The notes beneath the pieces were generated by a model, which worked only from the letters and a program-made list of their open reading frames with translations, did not search any database and was not told the origin of the DNA. The position numbers were made by a program, and so were the translations under genes. Of a stretch of DNA of 64,000 bases, positions 10,028 through 22,844 are shown in pieces; within the stretch, counting starts at the first letter, position 1; every line of letters begins with the position of its first letter. The stretch lies in assembly GCA_963691755.1 (NCBI GenBank), contig OY829366.1, positions 930,001 through 994,000 of the forward strand, read 5' to 3'. Source of the stretch: Dinoroseobacter sp013215265 (GTDB lineage Bacteria; Pseudomonadota; Alphaproteobacteria; Rhodobacterales; Rhodobacteraceae).

Positions 10028-10728
10028 TGGCTAAGCTAGGTAAACGCGCAAAAGCAGCCCGCGAAGCATTCGCTGGCAAAGAAAACGTCACCGTAGAAGA
10101 AGCGGTAGCGCTGGTTAAAGGCAATGCCACTGCGAAATTTGACGAAACCGTTGAGATCGCGATGAACCTTGGCGTTGACCCGCGTCACGCAGACCAGATG
10201 GTTCGTGGCACGGTTAACTTGCCAAACGGCACCGGCAAAACTGTCCGTGTGGCCGTTTTCGCTCGTGGTCCGAAGGCCGATGAAGCAAAAGCAGCTGGCG
10301 CGGATATCGTTGGTGCAGAAGACCTGATGGAAACCGTACAGGGCGGCACGATCGAGTTCGATCGGTGCATCGCGACCCCTGACATGATGCCAATTGTTGG
10401 CCGTCTGGGTAAAGTTCTGGGCCCTCGCAACCTGATGCCAAACCCAAAAGTTGGCACAGTGACCATGGATGTGGCTGCTGCAGTGGCAGACGCTAAGGGT
10501 GGCCAGGTGCAGTTCAAAGCTGAAAAGGCTGGTGTTGTGCACGCAGGTGTTGGCAAAGCGTCCTTCGACGAAGCCAAGCTGGTCGAGAATGTGAAAGCGT
10601 TCGTTGAAGCCGTTGCCAAAGCGAAGCCAACGGGTGCCAAAGGTGCGTATATGAAGAAGATTGCGCTGAGCTCTTCCATGGGCCCAGGCGTCTCAATCGA
10701 CGTGAATGCGGCCGCCGCTCAAGAATAA
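10027..10728 (+). CDS. rplA: 50S ribosomal protein L1
   Basis: A 233-residue L1, which forms the mobile stalk by the E site and in many bacteria represses its own operon by binding mRNA. Family signatures include MPNPKVGTVT and GQVQFKAEKAGVVHAGVGK. It overlaps rplK by one base. A strong terminator follows, so rplKA is a unit separate from rplJL here. Confidence 0.98.
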   Translation: MAKLGKRAKAAREAFAGKENVTVEEAVALVKGNATAKFDETVEIAMNLGVDPRHADQMVRGTVNLPNGTGKTVRVAVFARGPKADEAKAAGADIVGAEDLMETVQGGTIEFDRCIATPDMMPIVGRLGKVLGPRNLMPNPKVGTVTMDVAAAVADAKGGQVQFKAEKAGVVHAGVGKASFDEAKLVENVKAFVEAVAKAKPTGAKGAYMKKIALSSSMGPGVSIDVNAAAAQE

Positions 10729-10750
10729 CTGTCCTTCAACGACAGTGACA

Positions 10751-10777
10751 AAGGCGGGCTTCGTGGCCCGCCTTTTT
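10751..10777 (+). terminator. Intrinsic terminator of rplKA
   Basis: AAGGCGGGC (10751-10759) pairs with GCCCGCCTT (10766-10774) and is followed by TTTCG, 22 bases after the rplA stop and just before the end of the convergent rhodanese gene. Confidence 0.9.
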
Positions 10778-10787
10778 CGTTTTCGAC

Positions 10788-11165
10788 TTATCCCTCTTCA
10801 GTTGGACCGCCTGCATCCTTCCAATCGCTGAACCCGCCGACGTTTGAGACGTTCTGGTAGCCCATCTCCCTCAGGGTCGCGCCAGCGAGAGCTGCCTGTC
10901 CACCTGCGCCGCAAACCAGCACAATGTCAGCATCTGGTTTAAGTGCGTCTACATGAAAAGGGGTGTTTGGATCGGCTGAGAATTCCATCATGCCGCGCGT
11001 GATACGCTCCGCGCCTGCAATTGTGCCGGTCTGGGCGATTAGACCGCTGTCGCGTACATCAACAAAGACAGAATTGCCTGTCGCGTGCTTGGCGATGCCT
11101 TCTGCAACCGAGATTTTCGGGACAATAGCGTTGGCGGCTTCAAGATAGTCTTTTGCGGTTTTCAT
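10788..11165 (-). CDS. Rhodanese-like domain protein
   Basis: A 125-residue single-domain rhodanese. VFVDVRDSGLIAQTG is the first conserved segment and Cys85 in VLVCGAGGQAAL takes the place of the active-site cysteine; the loop CGAGGQ differs from the classical CRSGxR but keeps the cysteine. It may transfer sulfane sulfur or act as a thiol carrier; no partner gene is adjacent. The gene is inverted between rplKA and rplJL, which are normally neighbours. Confidence 0.85.
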   Translation of the reverse strand: MKTAKDYLEAANAIVPKISVAEGIAKHATGNSVFVDVRDSGLIAQTGTIAGAERITRGMMEFSADPNTPFHVDALKPDADIVLVCGAGGQAALAGATLREMGYQNVSNVGGFSDWKDAGGPTEEG

Positions 11166-11240
11166 CAGTGCTTCTCCGTTGGATGCGGAAACAGTAAGTT
11201 TGCGAACGCCCGGCGCAAGATCGATAATGCGTTTTGTCCC

Positions 11241-11496
11241 TTGGCATTTGTCGAATTTATCACTAGATGAACCGCATTGGCCCGACGGCAGGATTCGTTC
11301 GGGCCTTTATTCGTCCGAGACGGTGGGCAAGGGGCAACCTTGCTAAGTCCTGCCTGAGACGGGAAATGAGCAGTTTCTACAAAGCCTGGCAAGGCTTTGT
11401 GGGCGATTTTGCGAAGGACCCGTAAGGACCCGAATGTCGGGTTTTGCCCGGCAAAATGAGCCGGGGGTCACGCCCCCTATTACTTGGAGTAAAACT
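11241..11496 (+). promoter_or_regulatory. rplJ promoter and long leader, candidate L10 autoregulatory leader
   Basis: The 331 bases between the rhodanese start and rplJ hold no gene. TTGGCA (11241-11246) and TAGATG (11264-11269), 17 apart, are a possible promoter. The leader holds the stem GGCCCGA (11279-11285)/TCGGGCC (11299-11305) followed by TTTAT, then several short GC stems up to the start. In many bacteria the mRNA just upstream of rplJ binds the L10/L12 complex for feedback control; length and position fit, but I did not fold it. Confidence 0.45.
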
Positions 11497-12015
11497 GTGG
11501 ATAGAGCCCAGAAAGAGAAAGTGGTCGAAGAACTCGGCCAGATCTTTGAAAGCTCTGGCGTTGTTGTGGTCGCACACTATGCCGGTCTCACGGTTGCTGA
11601 AATGCAGGACCTCCGCGCGCAGATGCGCGAGGCGGGGGCTTCCGTACGCGTTGCCAAGAACAGGCTCGCCAAAATCGCCCTTGACGGGAAGCCGAATGAG
11701 AAAATCGGTGACCTGCTGACGGGGATGACCGTTCTCGCCTATTCCGAAGATCCTGTGGCAGCAGCCAAGGTCGCGGAAGCCTATGCCAAGGATAACAAGA
11801 AATATGAGATCCTTGGCGGCGCAATGGGCGCGGAATTCCTGGATCCGGCCGGTGTGAAAGCCGTTGCCTCGATGCCGTCGCGTGAAGAGCTTATTGCTCA
11901 GCTCGTGTCCTGCATCGGTGCACCTGCATCGAACATCGCTGGGGCCATTGGCGCACCTGCCTCGAACATCGCGAGCATCCTTTCCACTATCGAGGAAAAT
12001 GCGGAAGCCGCGTAA
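11497..12015 (+). CDS. rplJ: 50S ribosomal protein L10
   Basis: A 172-residue L10, the base of the ribosomal stalk that carries L7/L12 dimers. It starts at GTG (11497) with MDRAQKEKVVEELGQIFESS and a TTGGAG binding site at 11484; a longer frame from 11434 is not typical of the family. The C-terminus has two similar segments, IGAPASNIAGA and IGAPASNIASI, in the stalk-binding tail. It is followed by rplL after 69 bases. Confidence 0.97.
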   Translation: MDRAQKEKVVEELGQIFESSGVVVVAHYAGLTVAEMQDLRAQMREAGASVRVAKNRLAKIALDGKPNEKIGDLLTGMTVLAYSEDPVAAAKVAEAYAKDNKKYEILGGAMGAEFLDPAGVKAVASMPSREELIAQLVSCIGAPASNIAGAIGAPASNIASILSTIEENAEAA

Positions 12016-12084
12016 CAGCAATCCCGACCGGCGTGCGTTTGATTTGCACGCGTTGGAACACATCTAGTCAAATGGAACTGAAAA

Positions 12085-12468
12085 ATGGCTGATCTGAAGA
12101 AACTTGCCGAAGAGATCGTGGGTCTGACCCTTCTCGAAGCACAAGAACTGAAAACCATCCTCAAGGACGAGTATGGCATCGAGCCCGCAGCTGGCGGCGC
12201 AGTAATGATGGCTGGTCCAGCTGGCGGCGACGCCGGTGGCGCGTCTGCTGAAGAGCAGACTGAATTCGACGTAATCCTGAAAGCCGCTGGCGCTCAGAAG
12301 ATCAACGTCATCAAAGAAGTCCGTGCCATCACCGGCCTGGGCCTGAAAGAAGCAAAAGAGCTCGTCGAAGCTGGTGGCAAAGCTGTCAAAGAAGGCGTCG
12401 ACAAAGCCGAAGCAGAAGAGATCAAGGGCAAGCTGGAAGCAGCTGGCGCCGAAGTCGAACTCAAGTGA
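12085..12468 (+). CDS. rplL: 50S ribosomal protein L7/L12
   Basis: A 127-residue L7/L12, the flexible stalk protein that recruits translation GTPases. The N-terminal dimerisation domain (LTLLEAQELKTILKDEYGI), the Ala/Gly hinge near 35-55 and the C-terminal domain with TGLGLKEAKELVE are all present. It lies between rplJ and rpoB, with hairpins in the gap after it. Confidence 0.98.
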   Translation: MADLKKLAEEIVGLTLLEAQELKTILKDEYGIEPAAGGAVMMAGPAGGDAGGASAEEQTEFDVILKAAGAQKINVIKEVRAITGLGLKEAKELVEAGGKAVKEGVDKAEAEEIKGKLEAAGAEVELK

Positions 12469-12474
12469 TCTTTG

Positions 12475-12576
12475 CCCGGGGGCATGCCCCGGGAGTTCAC
12501 AAAAATTGGCTGGGTCCGGAAAAAACCGGGTCCAGCCGAACCTGTCTTGGGAAGCGGCTTTAAAAAAGCCGTTCCC
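12475..12576 (+). promoter_or_regulatory. Three tandem hairpins between rplL and rpoB
   Basis: Hairpin 1 pairs CCCGGGG (12475-12481) with CCCCGGG (12487-12493). Hairpin 2 pairs GGCTGGGTCCGG (12508-12519) with CCGGGTCCAGCC (12526-12537) around AAAAAA, twelve pairs with two G-U. Hairpin 3 (12549-12576) pairs GGGAA with TTCCC and CGGCTT with AAGCCG, with one bulged G. None has a U-tract, so they look like attenuation, processing or mRNA-stability elements rather than a full terminator. This gap is a known attenuator/RNase III site in E. coli. Confidence 0.65.
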
Positions 12577-12711
12577 CTGGGCCAGGTTACCGGTCGGGCG
12601 TACACCCTTGGGAAGGTGCACAGGTATAGACCGGTCCTAATGCCCGATGACGAGCGGTGTGTTCACCCCCAGGGACACCTCCGCGAGACATAAAATAAGG
12701 AATGAGAGCGC

Positions 12712-16848
<4,137 letters not shown>

Positions 16849-16865
16849 AGGCCCGGCCTTTGCTT

Positions 16866-16886
16866 GGGCCGGTGACATGCCGGCCC
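16866..16886 (+). promoter_or_regulatory. Hairpin between rpoB and rpoC
   Basis: GGGCCGG (16866-16872) pairs with CCGGCCC (16880-16886) around TGACATG. It has no U-tract, so it is more likely an mRNA-processing or stability element than a terminator. Confidence 0.55.
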
Positions 16887-16920
16887 GCCCATCTCTCTGC
16901 CCGAATTCAAGGATTTGAAA

Positions 16921-19900
16921 ATGAACCAGGAACTGACCAACAACCCGTTCAACCCGGTAGCCCCACAGAAGGTGTTCGACGAGATCAAGGTCTCGCTTGC
17001 AAGCCCTGAGCGCATTCTGTCGTGGTCTTTCGGTGAGATCAAAAAGCCAGAAACCATTAACTACCGTACGTTCAAACCAGAGCGTGACGGTCTGTTCTGC
17101 GCCCGTATCTTTGGCCCGATCAAAGATTACGAATGCCTTTGCGGCAAATATAAGCGCATGAAGTATCGCGGCGTTGTCTGCGAAAAATGCGGTGTGGAAG
17201 TTACGCTGCAGAAGGTCCGTCGTGAGCGTATGGGCCATATCGAACTGGCCTCGCCTGTCGCTCATATCTGGTTCCTGAAGTCGCTGCCATCGCGCATCGG
17301 CACCATGCTGGATATGACCCTGCGTGATCTGGAACGCATCCTCTATTTCGAAAACTACGTGGTGATCGAACCCGGTCTGACGGATCTGACATATGGTCAG
17401 CTTTTGGGCGAGGAAGAGTATCTCGATAAGCAGGACGAGTACGGCGCAGACGCATTCACCGCCAATATCGGTGCTGAAGCGATCCGCGAAATGTTGTCAG
17501 CGATCGATCTGGAAGCCGAAGCAGAACAGCTTCGTGCGGACCTGAAAGAAGCCACCGGCGAACTGAAGCCCAAAAAGATCATCAAGCGTCTGAAGCTTGT
17601 TGAAAACTTCTTGGAATCCGGCAACCGCCCTGAGTGGATGGTTCTGACCGTGATCCCTGTGATCCCGCCGGAACTGCGCCCGCTGGTGCCTCTGGATGGT
17701 GGTCGCTTTGCAACCTCCGACCTGAACGATCTTTACCGTCGTGTGATCAACCGGAATAACCGTCTGAAGCGTCTGATCGAGCTTCGTGCGCCTGACATCA
17801 TCGTCCGCAACGAAAAGCGGATGCTGCAGGAATCTGTAGACGCGCTATTTGACAATGGCCGTCGCGGCCGCGTCATCACAGGTGCCAACAAGCGTCCGCT
17901 GAAATCACTCTCGGACATGCTCAAAGGCAAGCAGGGTCGCTTCCGTCAGAACCTTCTGGGTAAGCGGGTCGACTTCTCAGGCCGCTCGGTCATTGTGACC
18001 GGTCCGGAACTGAAACTACACCAGTGCGGTCTACCCAAGAAGATGGCCTTGGAGCTGTTCAAGCCGTTCATCTATTCGCGCCTCGAAGCCAAAGGTCTGT
18101 CTTCGACTGTGAAGCAGGCCAAGAAGCTGGTTGAAAAGGAACGTCCCGAGGTTTGGGATATCCTCGACGAGGTCATCCGCGAACATCCCGTCATGCTGAA
18201 CCGGGCGCCGACGCTGCACCGACTGGGTATTCAGGCGTTCGAACCTGTGCTGATCGAAGGGAAAGCCATTCAGCTTCACCCACTGGTTTGTTCGGCGTTT
18301 AACGCAGACTTCGACGGGGACCAGATGGCGGTTCACGTTCCGCTGTCGCTCGAAGCACAGCTTGAAGCTCGCGTCCTGATGATGTCGACGAACAACGTTC
18401 TGTCGCCAGCAAACGGTGCGCCGATCATCGTTCCGTCGCAGGATATGATCCTTGGTCTTTACTACATCTCCATGGCGCGCGAAGGCATGCCGGGAGAAGG
18501 TATGGTGTTCGGTTCGCCTGAGGAAGTGGAGCACGCGCTGGAAGCAGGTGTTGTACATCTCCATTCGAAGATTCAGGCGCGCCTTAAGCAGATCGACGAA
18601 GAAGGTAACGAAGTTTGGCAGCGGTTTGAGACCACGCCAGGCCGCGTCCGTCTTGGTGCGCTTCTGCCGCTGAACGCAAAAGCGCCGTTTGAACTGGTAA
18701 ACCGTCTTCTACGGAAGAAGGAAGTGCAGCAGGTGATTGACACCGTCTACCGCTACTGCGGCCAGAAAGAGTCAGTCATCTTCTGTGACCAGATCATGAC
18801 CATGGGCTTCCGCGAAGCGTTCAAGGCAGGCATTTCGTTCGGTAAGGACGACATGCTGATCCCGGATAGCAAGTGGACGATCGTAAATGGCGTGCGTGAG
18901 CAGGTCAAAGAATTCGAACAGCAGTACATGGACGGTCTGATCACCCAAGGTGAGAAGTACAACAAGGTCGTCGATGCCTGGTCGAAATGTTCGGACGAGG
19001 TAGCGGCTGCCATGATGGAAGACATCTCGGCGATGCGGAAAGACGATGCCGGGGCCGAAATGGAACCGAACTCGGTCTATATGATGTCGCACTCCGGTGC
19101 GCGTGGTTCGCCTGCCCAGATGAAACAGCTGGGCGGTATGCGTGGTCTGATGGCTAAGCCGTCGGGGGAGATTATCGAAACGCCGATCATCTCGAACTTT
19201 AAAGAAGGCCTGACGGTTCTCGAGTACTTCAACTCGACCCACGGCGCCCGTAAGGGTCTGGCGGATACGGCACTTAAGACGGCGAACTCAGGCTACCTGA
19301 CCCGTCGTCTGGTGGACGTGGCACAAGACTGCATCGTGCGCATGAACGATTGTGGCACTGATCGTTCGATCACCGCAGAAGCGGCGGTCAATGACGGTGA
19401 GGTTGTTGCGTCGCTGGGCGAGCGTGTTCTGGGTCGCGTCGCGGCTGAGGACGTGCTGGTGCCAGGCACTGAGGACGTTCTGGTCAAGGAAGGCGAACTG
19501 ATCGACGAACGCAAAGCGGACGCCATTGAGGCTGCCAAGCTACAAGCGATCCGCATTCGTTCCCCACTGACCTGTGAAGCCGAAGAGGGCGTTTGCGCCA
19601 CCTGTTACGGTCGTGACCTCGCTCGCGGGACCAAGGTCAACGTGGGCGAAGCGGTTGGTATCATTGCGGCACAGTCTATCGGTGAACCTGGTACGCAGCT
19701 AACGATGCGGACCTTCCACATCGGTGGTATCGCACAAGGTGGACAGCAATCGTTCCAGGAAGCGGGCCAGGAAGGCAAAGCTGTCTTCCGCAATGCCAAC
19801 CTTCTGGAGAACGCGTCTGGCGATCTGATCGTTATGGGCCGCAACATGCAGATCGCATTGGTCGACGAGCATGATGTGGAACGCGCAAGCTTCAAGCTGA

Positions 19901-21156
19901 GCTACGGTACGAAGGTGCACGTCAAAGAGGGCCAGGATGTGGTTCGCGGCGACAAGCTCTTCGAATGGGACCCATACACGCTGCCGATCATCGCCGAGAA
20001 GGCTGGCGTCGTGCGCTACGTTGATCTGATTTCAGGGATCGCCGTACGTGAAGAGACAGACGATGCGACCGGCATGACCCAGAAGATCGTGACTGATTGG
20101 CGTTCTGCGCCGAAAGGCAACGAGCTGAAGCCTGAGCTGCTGATCGCGGATCCGGAAACCGGTGAGCCAGTGCGCAATGATGCGGGTAACCCGGTGACCT
20201 ATCCAATGTCTGTGGATGCGATCTTGTCGATAGAAGACGGGTCGAATGTTCAGGCGGGTGAAGTGCTTGCACGTATCCCGCGTGAAGGCGCCAAGACCAA
20301 GGATATCACTGGTGGTCTGCCGCGTGTGGCCGAACTCTTTGAGGCCCGTCGCCCCAAAGATCACGCCATCATTGCGGAAATCGACGGCTATGTCCGCTTC
20401 GGCAAGGACTTCAAGAATAAGCGTCGCATTGGCATTCAACCTGCCGACGAGACCTTGGAGCCCGTCGAATACATGGTACCGAAAGGTAAGCACATCCCGG
20501 TCGCGGAAGGCGATTTCGTCCAGAAGGGCGACTACATCATGGACGGCAATCCTGCGCCGCATGACATCCTCAAGATCATGGGGATCGAAGCACTTGCAGA
20601 TTACCTGATTGATGAGGTTCAGGATGTGTACCGTCTTCAGGGCGTGAAGATTAACGACAAGCACATCGAGGTGATCGTTCGCCAGATGTTGCAGAAGTGG
20701 GAAATCTTCGAGTCTGGCGACACCACGCTTCTGAAGGGTGAGCATGTCGACAAGGCCGAGTTCGATGCGGCCAACGACAAGGCGATCTCTAAAGGTGGAC
20801 GTCCTGCGGTGGGTGAGCCGATCCTTCTGGGGATCACCAAGGCCTCGCTGCAGACACGTTCGTTCATCTCGGCGGCATCGTTCCAGGAGACCACTCGCGT
20901 GCTGACCGAGGCGTCCACGCAAGGCAAGCGCGACAAGCTGATTGGTCTTAAGGAGAACGTCATCGTAGGTCGTCTGATCCCAGCTGGTACCGGAGGTGCA
21001 GCGCAACGTGCCCGCCGGATCGCCCAGGATCGCGACAACAAGGTGATCGAAGAACGCCGCGCCGAGGCAGAAGCCGCGGCAGCCTTGGCAGCGCCAGTTG
21101 AAGACGATGTCTTCTCGACGGCTGATCTGGGCGGCGTCGAAGAGAGCCGCGAGTAA
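16921..21156 (+). CDS. rpoC: DNA-directed RNA polymerase subunit beta'
   Basis: A 1411-residue beta' subunit. The catalytic Mg2+ motif NADFDGD is at 461-467; the N-terminal zinc ribbon (CLCGKYKRMKYRGVVCEKC) and the second zinc site (CEAEEGVCATCYG) are present, as is the trigger-loop/bridge-helix region. The ATG at 16921 has AAGGA seven bases upstream; a TTG two codons earlier is also in frame but poorly placed. Confidence 0.98.
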   Translation: MNQELTNNPFNPVAPQKVFDEIKVSLASPERILSWSFGEIKKPETINYRTFKPERDGLFCARIFGPIKDYECLCGKYKRMKYRGVVCEKCGVEVTLQKVRRERMGHIELASPVAHIWFLKSLPSRIGTMLDMTLRDLERILYFENYVVIEPGLTDLTYGQLLGEEEYLDKQDEYGADAFTANIGAEAIREMLSAIDLEAEAEQLRADLKEATGELKPKKIIKRLKLVENFLESGNRPEWMVLTVIPVIPPELRPLVPLDGGRFATSDLNDLYRRVINRNNRLKRLIELRAPDIIVRNEKRMLQESVDALFDNGRRGRVITGANKRPLKSLSDMLKGKQGRFRQNLLGKRVDFSGRSVIVTGPELKLHQCGLPKKMALELFKPFIYSRLEAKGLSSTVKQAKKLVEKERPEVWDILDEVIREHPVMLNRAPTLHRLGIQAFEPVLIEGKAIQLHPLVCSAFNADFDGDQMAVHVPLSLEAQLEARVLMMSTNNVLSPANGAPIIVPSQDMILGLYYISMAREGMPGEGMVFGSPEEVEHALEAGVVHLHSKIQARLKQIDEEGNEVWQRFETTPGRVRLGALLPLNAKAPFELVNRLLRKKEVQQVIDTVYRYCGQKESVIFCDQIMTMGFREAFKAGISFGKDDMLIPDSKWTIVNGVREQVKEFEQQYMDGLITQGEKYNKVVDAWSKCSDEVAAAMMEDISAMRKDDAGAEMEPNSVYMMSHSGARGSPAQMKQLGGMRGLMAKPSGEIIETPIISNFKEGLTVLEYFNSTHGARKGLADTALKTANSGYLTRRLVDVAQDCIVRMNDCGTDRSITAEAAVNDGEVVASLGERVLGRVAAEDVLVPGTEDVLVKEGELIDERKADAIEAAKLQAIRIRSPLTCEAEEGVCATCYGRDLARGTKVNVGEAVGIIAAQSIGEPGTQLTMRTFHIGGIAQGGQQSFQEAGQEGKAVFRNANLLENASGDLIVMGRNMQIALVDEHDVERASFKLSYGTKVHVKEGQDVVRGDKLFEWDPYTLPIIAEKAGVVRYVDLISGIAVREETDDATGMTQKIVTDWRSAPKGNELKPELLIADPETGEPVRNDAGNPVTYPMSVDAILSIEDGSNVQAGEVLARIPREGAKTKDITGGLPRVAELFEARRPKDHAIIAEIDGYVRFGKDFKNKRRIGIQPADETLEPVEYMVPKGKHIPVAEGDFVQKGDYIMDGNPAPHDILKIMGIEALADYLIDEVQDVYRLQGVKINDKHIEVIVRQMLQKWEIFESGDTTLLKGEHVDKAEFDAANDKAISKGGRPAVGEPILLGITKASLQTRSFISAASFQETTRVLTEASTQGKRDKLIGLKENVIVGRLIPAGTGGAAQRARRIAQDRDNKVIEERRAEAEAAAALAAPVEDDVFSTADLGGVEESRE

Positions 21157-21179
21157 TCGCATCGTTGAAGCTAAACACT

Positions 21180-21213
21180 GGCCCGCGCGGAGCAATCTGC
21201 GCGGGCCTTTTTT
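21180..21213 (+). terminator. Intrinsic terminator of rpoBC
   Basis: GGCCCGCGC (21180-21188) pairs with GCGCGGGCC (21199-21207), followed by TTTTTTG. It closes the rpoB-rpoC transcription unit. Confidence 0.95.
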
Positions 21214-21443
21214 GTTTCAGGTTTGCGGGTTCCTGAACGGCGGGATAGGGTTAGGATATCTGCATGATTTTCCTGCAATCCTATGGAAAATAATTAAAAA
21301 ATGCCAATAGTTGGAATTTTGCGTTTGTCTTTTTCAGCGACTTCAAAGGCGTTTGAAACCCTCGCCGCGCAAATGAAAATGCGCAGCGTGCGCCTGTACT
21401 ATGAACGCTGCGGTGTCCGGGCTGCGCTTTGGAAAACCGCATT

Positions 21444-22319
21444 ATGAAGGAGGTATGGCGGGGTCCGGCTTTCATGATGGGCGCAATGGTGGCCTACACC
21501 TTAAATGATGCCTTCATGAAAACTCTGGCAGGGAATGTCCCGCTGATTCAGGCAATCCTGATGCGAGGTATCCTGAGTTGCATGGCCCTTTACGTCTTAG
21601 CCAGACTCTACGGAGGATTGACGGTTCCGCGCCTGAAACAGGATCGCGTCCTTCTATGTGTGCGAACACTGGCAGAGGTATCTGCCGCGTTCTTTTTTGT
21701 CTCATCGTTGTTCAATATGCCCTTGGCCAATGTTTCCGCCATACTTCAGGCATTGCCGCTGACTGTTACATTGGCCGGAGCCTTGTTCTTGAAGGAACCT
21801 GTCGGCTGGCGGCGTGCAGTTGCGATTGGCATAGGGTTTTGCGGCGTGCTCTTGATCGTTCGCCCTGGGCCGGAAGGGTTCAACGCCTACTCAATATACG
21901 CGATCATGGCCGTGATTTCGGTGACCATACGCGACCTGGTGGTGCGACGTATGTCGGCTGAGGTGTCCTCAACCATGGCGGCGTTCACTGCAGCTATCGG
22001 CGTCACCTGCTTTGCCGCGGTCGCATCACTGGAGACAAGTTGGGTTTCCATTGGTGCAGCGGAAATCGGCGCACTTGGTGCGGCCACAATCAGTCTGGTT
22101 GCGGCCTATATCTGGAGTGTGGCGGCGATGCGTCATGGCGACGTCGCGAGTGTTGCTCCGTTTCGTTACACGTCTCTGCTGGCTGCGCTCGTGCTGGGTT
22201 TCTTGTTTTTTGGAGAATTCCCGGATGCGATCACCTTGCTCGGGGCAGCAATAGTAATCGCAACTGGTTTATTCACGCTGTGGCGTGAAAACAGGGCGGT
22301 ACGTCAGAGCGTCAAATGA
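21444..22319 (+). CDS. EamA/DMT family transporter
   Basis: A 291-residue protein with about ten hydrophobic segments and the two-fold EamA repeat; the motif LKEPVGWRRAVAIGIGFCGVL ends the first half and FGEFPDAITLLGAAIVIATG the second. Such proteins export small metabolites. An in-frame TTG at 21429 would add five residues. The 229 bases between the rpoC terminator and this gene hold nothing I recognise. The end overlaps the convergent TerB-like gene by 16 bases. Confidence 0.85.
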   Translation: MKEVWRGPAFMMGAMVAYTLNDAFMKTLAGNVPLIQAILMRGILSCMALYVLARLYGGLTVPRLKQDRVLLCVRTLAEVSAAFFFVSSLFNMPLANVSAILQALPLTVTLAGALFLKEPVGWRRAVAIGIGFCGVLLIVRPGPEGFNAYSIYAIMAVISVTIRDLVVRRMSAEVSSTMAAFTAAIGVTCFAAVASLETSWVSIGAAEIGALGAATISLVAAYIWSVAAMRHGDVASVAPFRYTSLLAALVLGFLFFGEFPDAITLLGAAIVIATGLFTLWRENRAVRQSVK

Positions 22320-22729
22320 CGAGCACGCGCGCCGCGTTCAATTGCTGCGCCCGCAAGGCGGTCCACATTCAACTCATACCTGATTTCGGCAAGCAGTCTG
22401 AGTTCAGTTTCAGCCATCCGGCCATCGGCTGCCGCAACATCACACGCCAGGGCGTACGCGGTTTCATTCAGACGCTCGGGAAGGACGTCGCGTACCAAAC
22501 CAAACAACGCATCAAGACCATCTTCTTCTTCGTACAGATCGAAAACCATCTTTGACACCCGTGTGATCCGGTCAGCATCGTAATCGCCAAACACCGGCAG
22601 ATGGTTCACGGTCTTTTGGATGGCGACGAGTTCAGAGGTGCGGATCAGTTCGTCAGACGCCGAAACAGCCACCATGATCGCAACGAGTGCATCTTGCGCG
22701 GACAATGCCTGCGTGAAATCTGCGGCCAT
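22304..22729 (-). CDS. TerB-like protein
   Basis: A 141-residue all-helical acidic protein with the repeated TerB pattern: VAIMVAVSASDELIRTSELVAI in the first half and ALACDVAAADGRMAETELRLL in the second, where acidic residues bind metal in tellurite-resistance TerB. Stand-alone TerB proteins are common in alphaproteobacteria and their role is unclear; there are no other ter genes nearby, so tellurite resistance should not be assumed. The binding site GGAG precedes the ATG at 22729. Confidence 0.75.
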   Translation of the reverse strand: MAADFTQALSAQDALVAIMVAVSASDELIRTSELVAIQKTVNHLPVFGDYDADRITRVSKMVFDLYEEEDGLDALFGLVRDVLPERLNETAYALACDVAAADGRMAETELRLLAEIRYELNVDRLAGAAIERGARARHLTL

Positions 22730-22844
22730 CTTGGGTCTCCTGCGACTAGCTGTTCAGGCTATATTTATTGACGCCATGTGCCCCTCGCAATAGCTAGCGG
22801 GTCAGCGCGGCACCGGGCCGCGCTTCATGCAAGGAAATAATATA

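Noticed and set aside
20032..21195. A 387-codon frame antisense to rpoC
   Set aside because: Shadow of rpoC; it would also cross the rpoC terminator.
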